Of a DNA stretch of 64,000 nt, positions 11,280-23,519 are shown one piece after another. The stretch spans positions 2,022,575-2,086,574 of the forward strand of contig OX030964.1 in assembly GCA_943735955.1 (NCBI GenBank). Reading direction: 5' to 3'. The position numbers and the translations under genes are program-made. Below the pieces are notes generated by a model, which saw only the letters and a list, made by a program, of their open reading frames with translations, was not told where the DNA came from and made no database searches. How positions within the stretch are numbered: the stretch's first letter is position 1; every line of letters begins with the position of its first letter. The stretch comes from Piscicola geometra (Eukaryota > Annelida > Clitellata > Hirudinida > Piscicolidae).

Positions 11280-14039
11280 TTATTGAAGTTTTCTTTTTTT
11301 TGGAAGTCCAATTGAGGTCAGCTGGGCCCCCTTCGGACGACCTCTTTTCTTCATCTTTGTGGGCAAATAAAGTTGCCCAGGGAAAGGTGACGAGGTCGTA
11401 ACCGTCACTTCTTGCGTTCCCAGGGAAACATCTAGGGTGAATAAAACATTAAATAATGATATAGCAGCCATATAGAATTTAAAAAATCAGAATTTACCTT
11501 CATTTTCGTGGATATCTTCAACTGTAGATGTCGTTGAAGTGATGTGCTTTAAGGGGTTTTGGTTGTATGGTCGAATGCCTGGCAAGTTCCCTCCTAGGAG
11601 CATATTGTCTGGCATCATGCCCTGAGAATGCATCATTGGAGGTCTGTTCTTCTGGGGGTGGCCTGGTGGAAAGAGAGACATGGGCATCTCAGAAAGAAAA
11701 GGTTGCGGCTGCTGTTGTTGGGATTGTTGAGAAGGGGGTTGGTTTGAAGGAGAATTCATCATTCTACTGTTTTTATTGTTGTTCTGTATGTTTTGTTGTT
11801 GCTGCTCTTGCTCATCAAACATTCCAAGAGCAGTAGATGGCTCATTGACTGGACTGAACAACTCCACCATTCCATGATTAGAAGAGAAGTTAGGCTGTCC
11901 AGTGGAAGCAGCTCTGGGAGGCTCGGATGAGTTTGAAGGATGTTTGGCATCGACATTTTGCATTTGCTCTGAACTTATTAAGCTGGAATCTGCATTTTGT
12001 GGATGTTGTTTCATTTAGTTCGATGGAACATTTGACGCATTTCATCCATTCTTATTTCGAACAGTTCCGTTCCTTGAGATAAAGATATAGATGTTAACTA
12101 ATTAAAGTTATTTTTTGTAAAAGTATTAGATATAATTGAAAACAAAATTTATAAATCGAATTTTTAGAAATATTATAGTTAAATTTCCTTACAAGTACCT
12201 GTCTCAGATAATAACTGCTGCATTGCGTTGGTAATTAATCCAGCCTTTCTAAATTTCTCTGAAGCTGAAAGACAACGCTTCTGTTGTACTGCACTTCCTG
12301 TTACAACAGAAATAGACGGTTTTGAAATTTCGAGGATGTTATTTTGCCACTCTGCTATACTCCATCTACTAGGAAGCAGCTCTTCTTGATAGGATGGCAT
12401 GTTCTCATTTCTTCTTAAAGCAAAGATATGCCTGCATGGCAGTCTTGTTGTGGTGAAGGAAGAGCAACAACAATCTATTGCTGTTGTAGAGGGCAATGGA
12501 TCAGAAACAAGCTCAAACTGTTTCTCAACAATGCTATAAGCGTATTCGGTCAACCGCAATTTATATTCTGTTAGTCCCTCAACAGTAGAAGTTTCAACTG
12601 GTTGATGATTGATAGAACGATAAACTTTATGATAGGTTTCTGACTGGTGTGACTTAAGAAACACCATCAAATTCCTAAAAAAATCGACCATTTCGGAATT
12701 TCGTAAACAAACGTCCTTAAGCTTTTGGTGCAGGCTTTCAATTCTTTGAGTTCCTGAAAAAATGTGATGAATAGAATTAAGACCACCTAAAGATTAGAAA
12801 TTGATGTGAGGTTAGTAATATACTACACAGCTTTACCTGTTACTCCAAAGTTAAGAACTTCGTTCTTATAGCAGGACACCCACAGTCGCCTACACCCATG
12901 CCAGCTGCCATCATAGTACCTCATGACCTTTTCCAATTGTAAAGCTTTCAGCGCTTCATAATTTTCCAAATACTCTTTGGTATTTTTGCTCATCGAAATC
13001 TTGGTGAGCAATTCCAAGACCTGATATTTTTGAGCTACCGTAATTCCCATTTTTACTTGGGTTACCTCCCGCCTGAAAGCTTGGTAGCAGTGGAAGAGAC
13101 ATAGGTTTATAGCAGCTTCTGGAAAAATATTTTTGAAGACCTTTATAGAGGCCATGTCCTTGTCCACTATAAAGGTCTTTATTTGTTGGCAAGCAGCTGT
13201 GTTGTGCTGTTTGAATTTTCCCAAAACTGAAGATAACGTGTGGTAATCTTCATTGACTGTTAGGAACACAGCAACAACTTGGCTCAGGCCATTGCCATCC
13301 ATAATGAAAAACAAAATGATTGTAATATACCTCCTTATTTGAAACTCAATATAATAAAACAGAGGTATATAGAAAAGCCCAATTTTACATCGGTTTAAAA
13401 ATGACCTTCACCTTGCCTGTCTCTTCCATCAGATGCTGTTTTAATTTAGTTGGATTAGCGCCCAACTTTAGCATGGAATAGACCTTTTCTTTAGTTGCCT
13501 CAGGAAGAATGCGCTGTTTACTGGTATGGGCAAATGCTTGAGGAATGATGGGGTGGTTGTGCTCTGAATTTATTTTTTTGATAACCAGGCTTTTGCCATC
13601 CATAGATGAAACAAGATTAATTTGAAACGGACAATTTTTCTTCCCGGATCTAAAAGTAAGGTAGATATAATAATGAAGATATGTATATTTTGTAGGTTCA
13701 TAAATTCACTTACTTGAGAATTTTACGGTGGCCATTACCCTTTGGTATGTACATGCCGGAATGCTGGCAACCGAACCTCACGTAAGAATACTTGAGATCC
13801 TCACTGAAAATGACATTACTTAGAAGATGATGTTAATTTGATATTTATTATAAGTTAATATCTCACCTAAAATCTCGATTTGGTTGCAGCTTTCGAGCAC
13901 GCGCAAGAGACTTAGAGTTCATAACTGATATATTAATGAAATTTGAATTTTCGTACAGTGTTAATTTTTCGCTAAACTGATCATAAGAATTAAATTCATC
14001 TCCAACTGAAAATTCAACTTTTTCGGTGATTTCAACCAT
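11280..14039 (-). CDS. MULE (Mutator-like) transposase gene with SWIM zinc finger, Q/N-rich exon and AT-hook
   Basis: Seven exons join in phase with GT/AG sites: 14039-13867, 13803-13714, 13649-13412, 13344-12837, 12753-12199, 11989-11498 and 11431-11280, 736 codons including the stop. Order: an N-terminal FAR1/FLYWCH-like DNA-binding region (INSEHNH, ending about residue 167); a MULE catalytic domain (IMDGNGLSQVVAVFL, FIVDKDMASIKVF, then the NLCLFHCYQAFRREVT helix); a SWIM finger (DCCCS through LPCRHIFALR); a Gln/Asn/Met/Pro-rich exon; and an AT-hook tail (KKRGRPKG, GLPKKRK). MULEs move DNA by cut-and-paste; relatives are often domesticated as DNA-binding proteins. All introns are about 60-210 nt. 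No terminal inverted repeats or target duplication were found. An alternative acceptor at 12073 gives a shorter form stopping at 12011. It is either a young spliced MULE or a domesticated gene. Confidence 0.8.
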
Positions 14040-14157
14040 CTCGATGATATCCTAATCCGTAATACAAATATGGCGCCAAATGGATGGTATAAAAATGAAT
14101 GTAAAACAAATTTAGACCAAAAATTGTGTGAATATTTACAATAATATTAAATATAGT

Positions 14158-14417
14158 CTGCGGATTTTGTTATAATTTTTCTAAGCATCTATATAAAAAT
14201 ATTTTGTTTATTTATTTACTTAATTATTACTTAATTACCTACCAACCTCATTATAATATTCGGGCTGTCTGGAGTCACTGCGTATAGCTGCGGATTTTGT
14301 TATAATTTTTCTAAGCATCTATATAAAAATATTTTGTTTATTTATTTACTTAATTATTACTTAATTACCTACCAACCTCATTATAATATTCGGGCTGTCT
14401 GGAGTCACTGCGTATTC
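14158..14417. repeat. 130-bp tandem duplication
   Basis: Two adjacent, essentially identical 130-bp copies starting ctgcggattttgttata and ending near ggagtcactgcgta. It lies between the MULE and lectin genes, upstream of the lectin promoter. Confidence 0.95.
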
Positions 14418-14587
14418 TTAAACCTATCAATCCGATGCATGCACCCGAGATTTGAGATTTAAGATTTAATGAGAATTAAACAATGCACCCAAAGTTATAG
14501 ACAAATATACAGTGAGATATTTTTTGTATAATGAAGTGAAAATAATAAAAACATGAAACAAATGTCTATTGTGCACAGATGCGTGCG

Positions 14588-14595
14588 TATATAAA
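14588..14595 (+). promoter_or_regulatory. TATA box of the F-type lectin gene
   Basis: TATATAAA lies 48 bp upstream of the lectin ATG at 14636, so initiation would fall near 14618 and give a very short leader. Confidence 0.6.
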
Positions 14596-14635
14596 CCCGT
14601 TTCTTTAACACATTCTTGAAAGAGTTGCAGACACA

Positions 14636-15580
14636 ATGTTGCTTGGTGTGAATGGCAAAAGAACAATAACTATTTTTTTGTTGATCGTCGTTTGTCAGCA
14701 GAGCTTTTCTTCGAGGAAATGTAAGTTTTTAGTGAAACTCCAAAAACTAGAGCATATTTTAATATGAATAAATTCTCAACACTCAACCAAAACAACCAGC
14801 ACCTTTTTATACCGAAAAATTAGCAACAAATGTAAAGCTTTCTGTCCTTTACTAATTTTAAAATTCTAATTTCATGCAAAAACGTTCGCTCCTTCAGTTT
14901 CCTCGTTCAACATCCTCTTGAACAAGCCTGCCAGACAAAGCAGCACTTATTCCACCCTGAACGCCAGTTACGCGGTGGATGGCAACTATAGTCCATCCCT
15001 CGATATCCATCCGTGCTCTCACACGGAAGCCGTAGGAACCTGGTGGCTTTGCGACATGCAGAACTTCTACATCGTTGGGAAGGTTTCCATTTTTGGTAGA
15101 AATAATAATTACAGACGATTAGACCGCTTCATCGTAGGCCTTTCCACGAGCGACTACAGAGGCACGAGTGTGGTCAGAGGGACGTACCATATATGCGCCC
15201 AATACCCGAATACAATTAATGGAACTGGTCCCTTCACGGTATACTGCGTTCCTCCCATCTCCTTCTCAAAATACCTGATCGTGCAGCAGTCTGAACCAGC
15301 CCCTGGTTCTCTCACAATATGCGAGATTGAAGCGTTTGTAGTTGAGATCAAGAGAGCATCCGAGTGGCGAATGTTCAGAGGCTTCTACCAGAGCAACTTC
15401 GAAATGGCCAGACTGGCAAAGAAGAGTGGTCTGGAGTGCACTTTGGAGTGTTTCAGCATGGAAGGTTGCTGGTCTGCCAGTCGTTCGAGCTCCGGAGAGT
15501 GCATCCTCAGTGCCAGCGACAGCAGGAGTGTTCTCGTCCAGGATGAATTGTGGGACTACTACCTCGGATATGAGGAGTAA
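14636..15580 (+). CDS. Secreted F-type lectin (fucolectin)-like protein with a Cys-rich C-terminal domain
   Basis: F-type lectins bind fucose-type glycans and often act in innate recognition. Two exons (14636-14720, 14898-15580) join in phase 1 across a 177-nt intron, giving 255 residues. The first exon encodes a signal peptide (basic start, core TIFLLIVV). The next ~140 residues match the fold: KPARQSSTYS, the metal-site-like YAVDGNY, then IHPCSHTEAVGTWWLCDM, where families usually have CSHT...WW-x-VDL. Conserved LDRFIVGLS follows. The last ~75 residues hold spaced cysteines (ECTLECFSMEGCWSA) resembling a PAN/apple-type domain. A TATA box sits just upstream. Ligand residues were not checked against a structure, so sugar specificity is unknown. 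Confidence 0.8.
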
Positions 15581-16540
15581 TTTTTTTCTCTAGATTTTTC
15601 ACGACCCATAAAGTCATTGTCTTCATCATATATTTTTCTTTCTTCATTCACTTCTATTTATCGTTACATTCATGAATTGCATGCTTTGTCTCCTTCCATA
15701 ACTTACTTTCATTATTTATTTTAAAACTCGAGTGCTTTGATTATACATTCAGTCAGACAGTCAATCTCTCATAGTCTTGAACACTTCTGTGGCACCCCAG
15801 TAAAGCTTGAAGCCTATTTTATCTATTCCTTTTCGGTTTTTTGATAGTACCAAACAGCCATTTGATACAGTTTTCACTTACAGCTAAACCATCTATGTCA
15901 TTTATGAATTTCTTGTCTCCAATATAATTATACATTAAAATTGACTAAATCGAGCACTATAAATCACTCTTGAATGAAATAATACCCCTTTTAGCATTGA
16001 TTTTCTTGCCTGGTCTCTTTTAAGCTCATGTTTTAATCTGTATAATGAAAAACGCACAAAGTTCCATCGATTTGAATGTCTCATAATTGTGGTTTTGAAA
16101 ATCTAAAGCTTTTATTATCATGTTTGAAATATTGTTTTACCTTTTTAAAAACTCTTAAGCATCAGCAAAGAACCATTGAAAAATAAATCTTTGTGAAAAA
16201 GCCTATACAAAAATCTGAAAGCTCATTAATTTAAAAGTATCATTCAAAAGAAATGAGCTTGAAAAACATGCCATTGTTTGATTCACTAGAGCGTTTACAA
16301 AATGTTTGTAATCGATGAAACTCATTTATTATTTTTATTTTTTTTCTTTCTTATTTTTTTAACAAACAAACAATTCGTTTATTTGCAAGCAAATAAATTT
16401 AGAAATCGAAGCAAATAAATGCTTGTATGATCTCTTAGAAAAATAAAAATAATACATGAACTTCTTAATTAAATTCACAAATTAAAAGAATTGTTAATAA
16501 TAACAAAAGTTTTCATTGATTTACAAAAAAAATTAATTTA
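15581..16540. other. 3' flank of lectin gene, AT-rich
   Basis: Should contain the lectin 3' UTR, although no AATAAA appears in the first 200 bases. Nothing else was recognised. Confidence 0.4.
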
Positions 16541-16545
16541 AGTGA

Positions 16546-17300
16546 TTGGAAATTATAAGTGGTTTAATTATTTTCTTAAAATTAAGGGTTTGCGTATATT
16601 CTTCAAATTCAATGGCAATCTGTTCCAGAGTTGGAGCCCTGCATAGACTGGACCATTTAGATAGAAATTGGTTCTTGGTGTTTGTAAGTAGTAGTCAGAC
16701 TTAATTCTCAATGTTCGTGTGCAGTTGGATGTGAAGGAATGTATTAAATGTGTAAAATAGGAGGATATGTTTTTTATTATAAGTTTATGAAAAAGAATAT
16801 AGGTTTAAGAGATGTATAACTGATTGATTGTTAAAATTTGAGCTGAAAGATACAGATGAGATATGTGGTCATGAGAGTGTAATTTAAACAGGACTCTAAA
16901 AAAATTATTTTGTATAACATTTAAAGGATGTAAATGAGTTTTGCAAGCAAGTTCCCATAAAGGGAGACAATAGGTCAAGTAAGGTAGAATTAAAGTAGAA
17001 TAGAGTAACTTAATTATATGAGATGGTAAAATGTGTTTAAGTTTATGTAAAATACCAATATTTTTTGACAGTTTTTTTGATATATACGTTATATGTTCAT
17101 TCCAAGAAAGATTACTGGTTATATAAATACCTAAGAATTTTGTATAATCGACTCTTTCTATAATCTAAGAATCAATTGTAAGTGTATAATTAATAATGTT
17201 TGTTTTTATTTTAGGACCAAAAAGAATGCTGCATGTTTTAGCATAGTTGATTTTGAATTGGTTGTCAATTGTCAATTTTATCTGTTTCCAGCTCGGAAAA
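16546..17300 (-). pseudogene. Non-LTR retrotransposon (LINE) fragment, post-polymerase region
   Basis: On the minus strand, about 17152-16810 is open and reads DYTKFLGIYITSNLSWNEHI, KKLSKNIGILHKLKHILP, then LILPYLTYC. This is the standard segment after the YADD motif in CR1/Jockey-like LINEs. Upstream NYAKTCSILFG fits the preceding motif. Downstream (about 16720-16590) TPRTNFYLNGPVYAGLQLWN and RLPLNLKNIRK match the LINE C-terminus. A stop near 17165 and frame breaks after 16810 show that it is dead. The polymerase core is absent. Confidence 0.7.
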
Positions 17301-17877
17301 CAGATTAATATTAATCTCAAAAAGTTTTAAATGAGTTTATAATTGTGTTTCATGTTTTTCATTTCATCTATTCTTTTCAGTGAACATCCAATGACGGTCA
17401 TCAGAATTTTGATTTCCGGTCCCATCCCGTTCCCGACGGGTACCCAGTCAGAATGGTTACCCAGTCCGACTTCTAACAAGCATACATCGTGTGTGCGTGC
17501 AGGTTTCGATTTTTCAGGTATTTACGTAAGAATAAACAATGCCAACGCAACAATAGCATGGCAATAAGCGTTCTTGAAGATGACGTAGCTTTTCTCAGGG
17601 GCGCAACCAGCAAAAAACGCTGGAGGGCTCAACTTTAGTTTTTTTAATTAATTGTTTAACCCATTTACCGCCACTGTTGCGTTTTTGCAACTTCAATTTG
17701 TATATTTTCTTGATGCTTTAATTATGAGTTTTTCACATATTTTGTACAATGAATTTTCAATTTTAATTTTCAATTTTATTTATTTATAATTTTTCATTTC
17801 CTGTTCCCATTCATACTTTCTCAAAAAAATCTTTTTTCGCTTAGATAATGGATCAATTTTTTCGTTCGATTTTAGTG

Positions 17878-18060
17878 GTTGAACGGGTAGCTGAGTCGGC
17901 AACGACTTTCGGCTTGACCAATAATGAAAGGTCCTAGGTTCAAGTGCAGCCAATGCCCTAGTAACCCAAAGGCGCAATTGAAAATATGCAGCCTAAGTGG
18001 CCTCGAAGCTCGTTCGGGATATACGCCACTATAATAATGCTCGTCATTATTATTAGTAGT
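17878..18060 (+). mobile_element. tRNA-related SINE, family B (copy 1)
   Basis: The head has an A-box-like GGTAGCTGAGTCGGCAACG and a B-box-like GGTCCTAGGTTCAAGTGC. The body contains gctcgttcgggatatacgcc, then actataataatgctcg and an ATT-repeat tail. The second copy at 18488-18610 confirms the repeat family. Confidence 0.65.
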
Positions 18061-18487
18061 AGTAGTATTATTTTCATTCAAATTTAGTTTTAATTTCAGG
18101 GTGAAAAGATAGTTAATACTTAAATTAAATGTTTTAAATTTAAAATAACTTGTAAAAACGTTTTCAATGCATTTAAAAATCAATAGTGCGTTTTCGCAAC
18201 TTTGAAGTAACATGATATCATATGATTTTTAATAAAAATAGTTATTATGAAAATAGTGAAATTATTATTATAATGTTAATTTATTATGAAATTTACAATT
18301 AAAAGTTAAATTTTGTAGATGAATGTTGATTTTTATATTTCTAAAAAAAATTCCGAACCGCAAATGCTTCACACTTGAAGCTTTTATTGAAAAAATATAA
18401 TTTTTAACTTCTCATAGATTGATTATAAAATTATAATAAAGATAAATTCGTCGTCAGTGTCGTCTTTGAAACAGCACGACAGTTTAT

Positions 18488-18610
18488 GAGGGTGAATGAG
18501 TGGCTGAGTCGGCAACGACTCTCGGCTTGACCAATAATTAAGTGGCCTGGAAGCCCGTTCGGGTTATACGCCACTATAATAATGCTCGACATTATTATTA
18601 TTATTATGAG
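18488..18610 (+). mobile_element. tRNA-related SINE, family B (copy 2, internally deleted)
   Basis: Matches copy 1 at both ends (tggctgagtcggcaacgact, then cccgttcgggttatacgcc and actataataatgctcg plus ATT tail) but lacks about 60 bp including the B box. Confidence 0.6.
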
Positions 18611-18952
18611 TGATGTTGTAACTCACGTTGAATATTTTGCTTTGTTGTATTTAAAATAATAATAATAAAACTAATAATATAATTAGAACTAATAATTTTA
18701 TCAAACTATTTGCAATTGAAATTTATTTCTGTTTTAATAAATTTGGTTTGAATCAATTTACTTATGATTTCTTACTGCACATAAGTATGTCACACTTCCC
18801 GCTCACGTTGCTTTTTCGCAACATTTTGTCTCATTAAAACTTATGAATAAATGTTTTCAATTTTGCCTGAATATAATTCTAACCATACAATGCAAGTTTA
18901 AATGTAAAATTTATGTTAACTTTTTTTCGGGTAGCGGCGGTAAATGGGCTAA

Positions 18953-20565
18953 ATAAAAACTACCAATTATAACGGATAAAGAATTTAATTAGTTTATTAA
19001 TGATAAAAAAGAAAAACTAACAACTAAGTTGCATAGTATTCTTAGAGGGGATCCATTTAAATAAGACTCGAAACATTAACATAAGCAAAGAACATGTAGC
19101 ATAGACGACAAATAAAATAGTAATAAATATTAATAAAATATATGGACCTAATCATTAAGGTCCTTTTACACAAAAATGAACATTTTAAAACATACTAAAA
19201 ATAAAAAAACAAAAAATATAAAAAAATAAAAATAAAAAATATATATAAATTTTAAATAGTGTTTATAATTTTTTAAATGTTGAAAATTAATAAAAAAAGT
19301 TTAAATTATTTTTTTCAGAATAACTGTCTAACGAACTAAAATAATTTAATATATTCGCAATACGTGAAAAACTTATTTTAAAAAGGTAGAATTGGATGAA
19401 AAGTCTTCAAGAAGAGATTTTCATGGAAAGAAACATTGGTTCACTGGCTACCTACTTCACCAGGAAAATGAGCTCTTCAGATGAAGGACAGACTGTCTTC
19501 AGAATGACTCTTCTACACATGACTCAAACTCAAAAATTTAGAAGGACAAGAATCTTAAAACTTTGATTTTTTCAATTTATTCATTAAATTGATGTAGATT
19601 ATAAGAATATTCACTAACTTCAAATCAGTTATTTGTCTCGTAATTCACTTTGAAGTTGTGATTGTGTTTTTTGAAATATTTTTTTATGATATTGTTACTT
19701 TGAAATTAGGAAGGAAGCCTTCGTAACTATAAATTTAGTGAAAAACCTTTCATTTATTTTCTAAAAAATATTATGCAAAATATAATAATAATTTTCTCAA
19801 AATATATATTAAAGAGAAATCAGTGGATAGAAATTGACATCATGACAATAATTGAATAATAAACTATTCAGTCTAAAATACTAGGTCTTAGTAACTAAGA
19901 AATGCAGTGACAATTTTCATTAAGGAAAAAAAAGATGCATCCTAAAACCATTTCTATAGCGCTCTTTCTTCAAATTCAACATTTGCTTTGTTAAAATAGT
20001 GAGAATATAGGTGGGTTTATGTTCATTAATCTCTTTTCATGAGTATTTTTCACATTTCTCATGATTATTAAACATGAAACAAAATTCACTAATTTCAGAT
20101 TATTTTCATAACAAAATTCAATGATTTAAGAATATTTTCCTCACAAAGTTCACTAATTTCAGATTATTTCTTCTACTGTTTCAACAATGGCCTAATTTTA
20201 CCGATTTGAATGGTTTTGTAGTTAAGAAAAGTAATTAATTTGGAATGCCAAATGTGTTGAAACATGAACCTTAATAACCTTAATCTATTCAGAAATATAA
20301 AAAACCCGTTTTGTAGTTACTAATAGTTTTTAGATAAACATATACAGATATGTAATCATAAACAATAACAATCAAGTCTTATTTAAATGTAAATCTTCTT
20401 AGAGTTACGTCATCATTTTTAAACTAAGGTAAAGAGTAAAAAAAATAAGTTTGATATGAGATCCTAAAGAGTCTATAATTTTTTACAAATATATAGTATA
20501 AATTAAATTTAGATGTGTTCTCAGTTACAAAATAATTTTTCGATCAGTTTGTGGGAATCTTTTCA
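18953..20565. other. AT-rich DNA with one short unassigned ORF
   Basis: A 56-codon ORF on the plus strand (19396-19566), reading MERNIGSLATYFTRKMSSSD near its start, stands out slightly in composition but resembles nothing I know. The rest is AT-rich without recognisable elements. Confidence 0.35.
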
Positions 20566-20570
20566 CCATG

Positions 20571-20883
20571 TCATTTACTTGAAGAAGTGCAGTAGCTGCT
20601 TTGGTAGCAGATATTCTCAAACAAGCTTTGCAAACGACGAGCAGAAACAGTCGTCCTAAGATGAATTTTAATAGGCCGAAGTTTCGAAAATGTTTTTTCT
20701 GCATCTGATGAAGTAACAGGCAGAGTCAGAGCAACATCGAGCATATAATGCTTCTCGGCTGAAGGCTTGTGGCACAAAAGGGTTCTTGCAGTTCGATACA
20801 TGCAATGGGATCAGACTGATCCGCAGGTAAACTTGTTGATGGGATTTTGAGCTGTCGATGCACAGTTTCAGCATCCTTTCCAT
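20571..20883 (-). pseudogene. hAT transposase C-terminal dimerisation-domain fragment
   Basis: Reads ALTLPVTSSDAEKTFSKLRP and HLRTTVSARRLQSL, the hAT/ZMYM1-like C-terminal signature (PVTS..AERxFS..K.IK..LRS). An upstream part continues in another frame, so at least one frameshift is present. Confidence 0.75.
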
Positions 20884-21831
20884 GAAGGTTGGATATTTCT
20901 GAAAGCTCGTGAGTTATTTTGTCTATCTGCGTTGTTCTATATATACTGTGTCATAGCAGGAAGAATGTAAATATTAGATTTAAAAGTGTAGTTAAGGTCT
21001 AGTGGTGCTGTATTTTTTCTCAGAATTCGTGACATGTTAGTGTTATTTTGGTTGGATCCTCTATGTTCTGTGTTGATATTTGAAATGTTTCGTGAGATAA
21101 AGACCCGATGGTTACCCAGAAAAAATATCATTGTTCTATGGGATATTGAAAAATTCATTACCCCCCCCCCCCCCTCCACCAAAAAATTAATCGATTTTCG
21201 AAAAATGGAGCTCCCTGGTTGTGCCACTGCTCAGAGTTATTGTTCTTTGAGTGAATTAATTCTCCATTCACGACTCAACATTAGTTTAATGATTTGACTA
21301 AAACTAAAAGTTCTTTATAGGCACGCAGATGATGAATATTCAAATCCAGTGCCAACTTTTGTTATTTGTTCTGTGATTTTGTAAAAATAATATACACAAT
21401 AATTTTCACACTTCTAATAGTTTTTTGTAAAAACTAGTTATTCTACACGCTTCAAACAACCTTTTAAAAAGTTTACACCTTTACAAGTTTACACCAGAAT
21501 TATTTCTTTAATTATTTTTTAGGCAACTAGTTTTCACATTAAATTGTGAAATGAGTGAGACGTGCGCCCTTCCACAAGCGTTTTTTAGGCTGTACCGTTT
21601 TCAATAGTGAAATTTTAGTTGCCAAAGAAATAATTATAATTATGATGTAAGATTTGTTAATTGTTGTTTAAAACATGTGTAATACCTAGTTTTTAAAGAA
21701 AACTTTTAAGTAACCAAAAATCATGTAGAAATTTAAAATTAAAAAACTGAATGAGTAAAATTGGTCTGTTTTTTTTATATTTTAAACTGAAAATAAACGA
21801 AAAAACCAAGTTTTTGCAAGTTTTAAAAGTT

Positions 21832-23386
21832 AATATTTGTTTAGAACTTGTAATTATTTGTTTAGAATTTGTAATTATTTGTTTAGAATTTGTAATTATT
21901 TGTTTAGAATTTGTAATTATTTGTTTAGAATTTGTAATTATTTGTTTAGAATTTGTAATTATTTGTTTAGAATTTGTAATTATTTGTTTAGAATTTGTAA
22001 TTATTTGTTTAGAATTTGTAATTATTTGTTTAGAATGTGTAATTATTTGTTTAGAATTTGTAATTATTTGTTTAGAATTTGTAATTATTTGTTTAGAATT
22101 TGTAATTATTTGTTTAGAATTTGTAATTATTTGTTTAGAATTTGTAATTATTTGTTTAGAATTTGTAATTATTTGTTTAGAATTTGTAATTATTTGTTTA
22201 GAATTTGTAATTATTTGTTTAGAATTTGTAATTATTTGTTTAGAATTTGTAACTATTTGTTTAGAATTTGTAATTATTTGTTTAGAATTTGTAATTATTT
22301 GTTTAGAATTTGTAATTATTTGTTTAGAATTTGTAATTATTTGTTTAGAATTTGTAATTATTTGTTTAGAATTTGTAATTATTTGTTTAGAATTTGTAAT
22401 TATTTGTTTAGAATTTGTAATTATTTGTTTAGAATTTGTAATTATTTGTTTAGAATTTGTAATTATTTGTTTAGAATTTGTAATTATTTGTTTAGAATTT
22501 GTAATTATTTGTTTAGAATTTGTAATTATTTGTTTAGAATTTGTAATTATTTGTTTAGAATTTGTAATTATTTGTTTAGAATTTGTAATTATTTGTTTAG
22601 AATTTGTAATTATTTGTTTAGAATGTGTAATTATTTGTTTAGAATTTGTAATTATTTGTTTAGAATTTGTAATTATTTGTTTAGAATTTGTAATTATTTG
22701 TTTAGAATTTGTAATTATTTGTTTAGAATTTGTAATTATTTGTTTAGAATTTGTAATTATTTGTTTAGAATTTGTAATTATTTGTTTAGAATTTGTAATT
22801 ATTTGTTTAGAATTTGTAATTATTTGTTTAGAATTTGTAATTATTTGTTTAGAATTTGTAATTATTTGTTTAGAATTTGTAATTATTTGTTTAGAATTTG
22901 TAATTATTTGTTTAGAATTTGTAATTATTTGTTTAGAATGTGTAATTATTTGTTTAGAATTTGTAATTATTTGTTTAGAATTTGTAATTATTTGTTTAGA
23001 ATTTGTAATTATTTGTTTAGAATTTGTAATTATTTGTTTAGAATTTGTAATTATTTGTTTAGAATTCGTAATTATTTGTTTAGAATTTGTAATTATTTGT
23101 TTAGAATTTGTAATTATTTGTTTAGAATTTGTAATTATTTGTTTAGAATGTGTAATTATTTGTTTAGAATTTGTAATTATTTGTTTAGAATTTGTAATTA
23201 TTTGTTTATAATTTGTAATTATTTGTTTATAATTTGTAATTATTTGTTTAGAATTTGTAATTATTTGTTTAGAATTTGTAATTATTTGTTTAGAATTTGT
23301 AATTATTTGTTTAGAATTTGTAATTATTTGTTTAGAATTTGTAATTATTTGTTTAGAATTTGTAATTATTTGTTTAGAATGCATAT
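21832..23386. repeat. 21-bp satellite, about 74 copies
   Basis: Tandem array of a 21-bp unit (core tttgtttagaatttgtaatt) with few variants: gaatgtgtaat several times, single c variants, and two tttataatt units near 23205-23235. Because 21 is a multiple of 3 and the unit lacks stops in several frames, it yields long open frames on both strands. These are not genes. Confidence 0.97.
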
Positions 23387-23519
23387 TAAAATTTAATTAA
23401 TAATTAAATAGAGCAAACCATATACCTATAGTAATCAGCCTCGCAATGTCATCAGTCCATGTTTATATTAAGACATTTAATAATTTAATAAGTTCATGGT
23501 TTGGACTAGAGGTCGGACA

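Larger units (their letters stand above)
17656..18952. mobile_element. Possible non-autonomous piggyBac-like element
   Basis: Left end TTAA then cccatttaccgccac (17656-17674); right end gcggcggtaaatggg then CTAA (about 18934-18952). The two ends are inverted copies about 1.3 kb apart, and the TTAA/CTAA flanks fit the piggyBac target. Inside, gttgcgtttttgcaac (near 17677) recurs in related form near 18185 and 18805. No transposase is present. Two family B SINEs lie inside. Confidence 0.4.

Noticed and set aside
21693..23384. Open frames of about 490-560 codons on both strands (repeating KQIITNS, CLEFVII, FRICNYL)
   Set aside because: They are created by the 21-bp satellite; all three have perfect 7-residue periodicity and no conserved start context.
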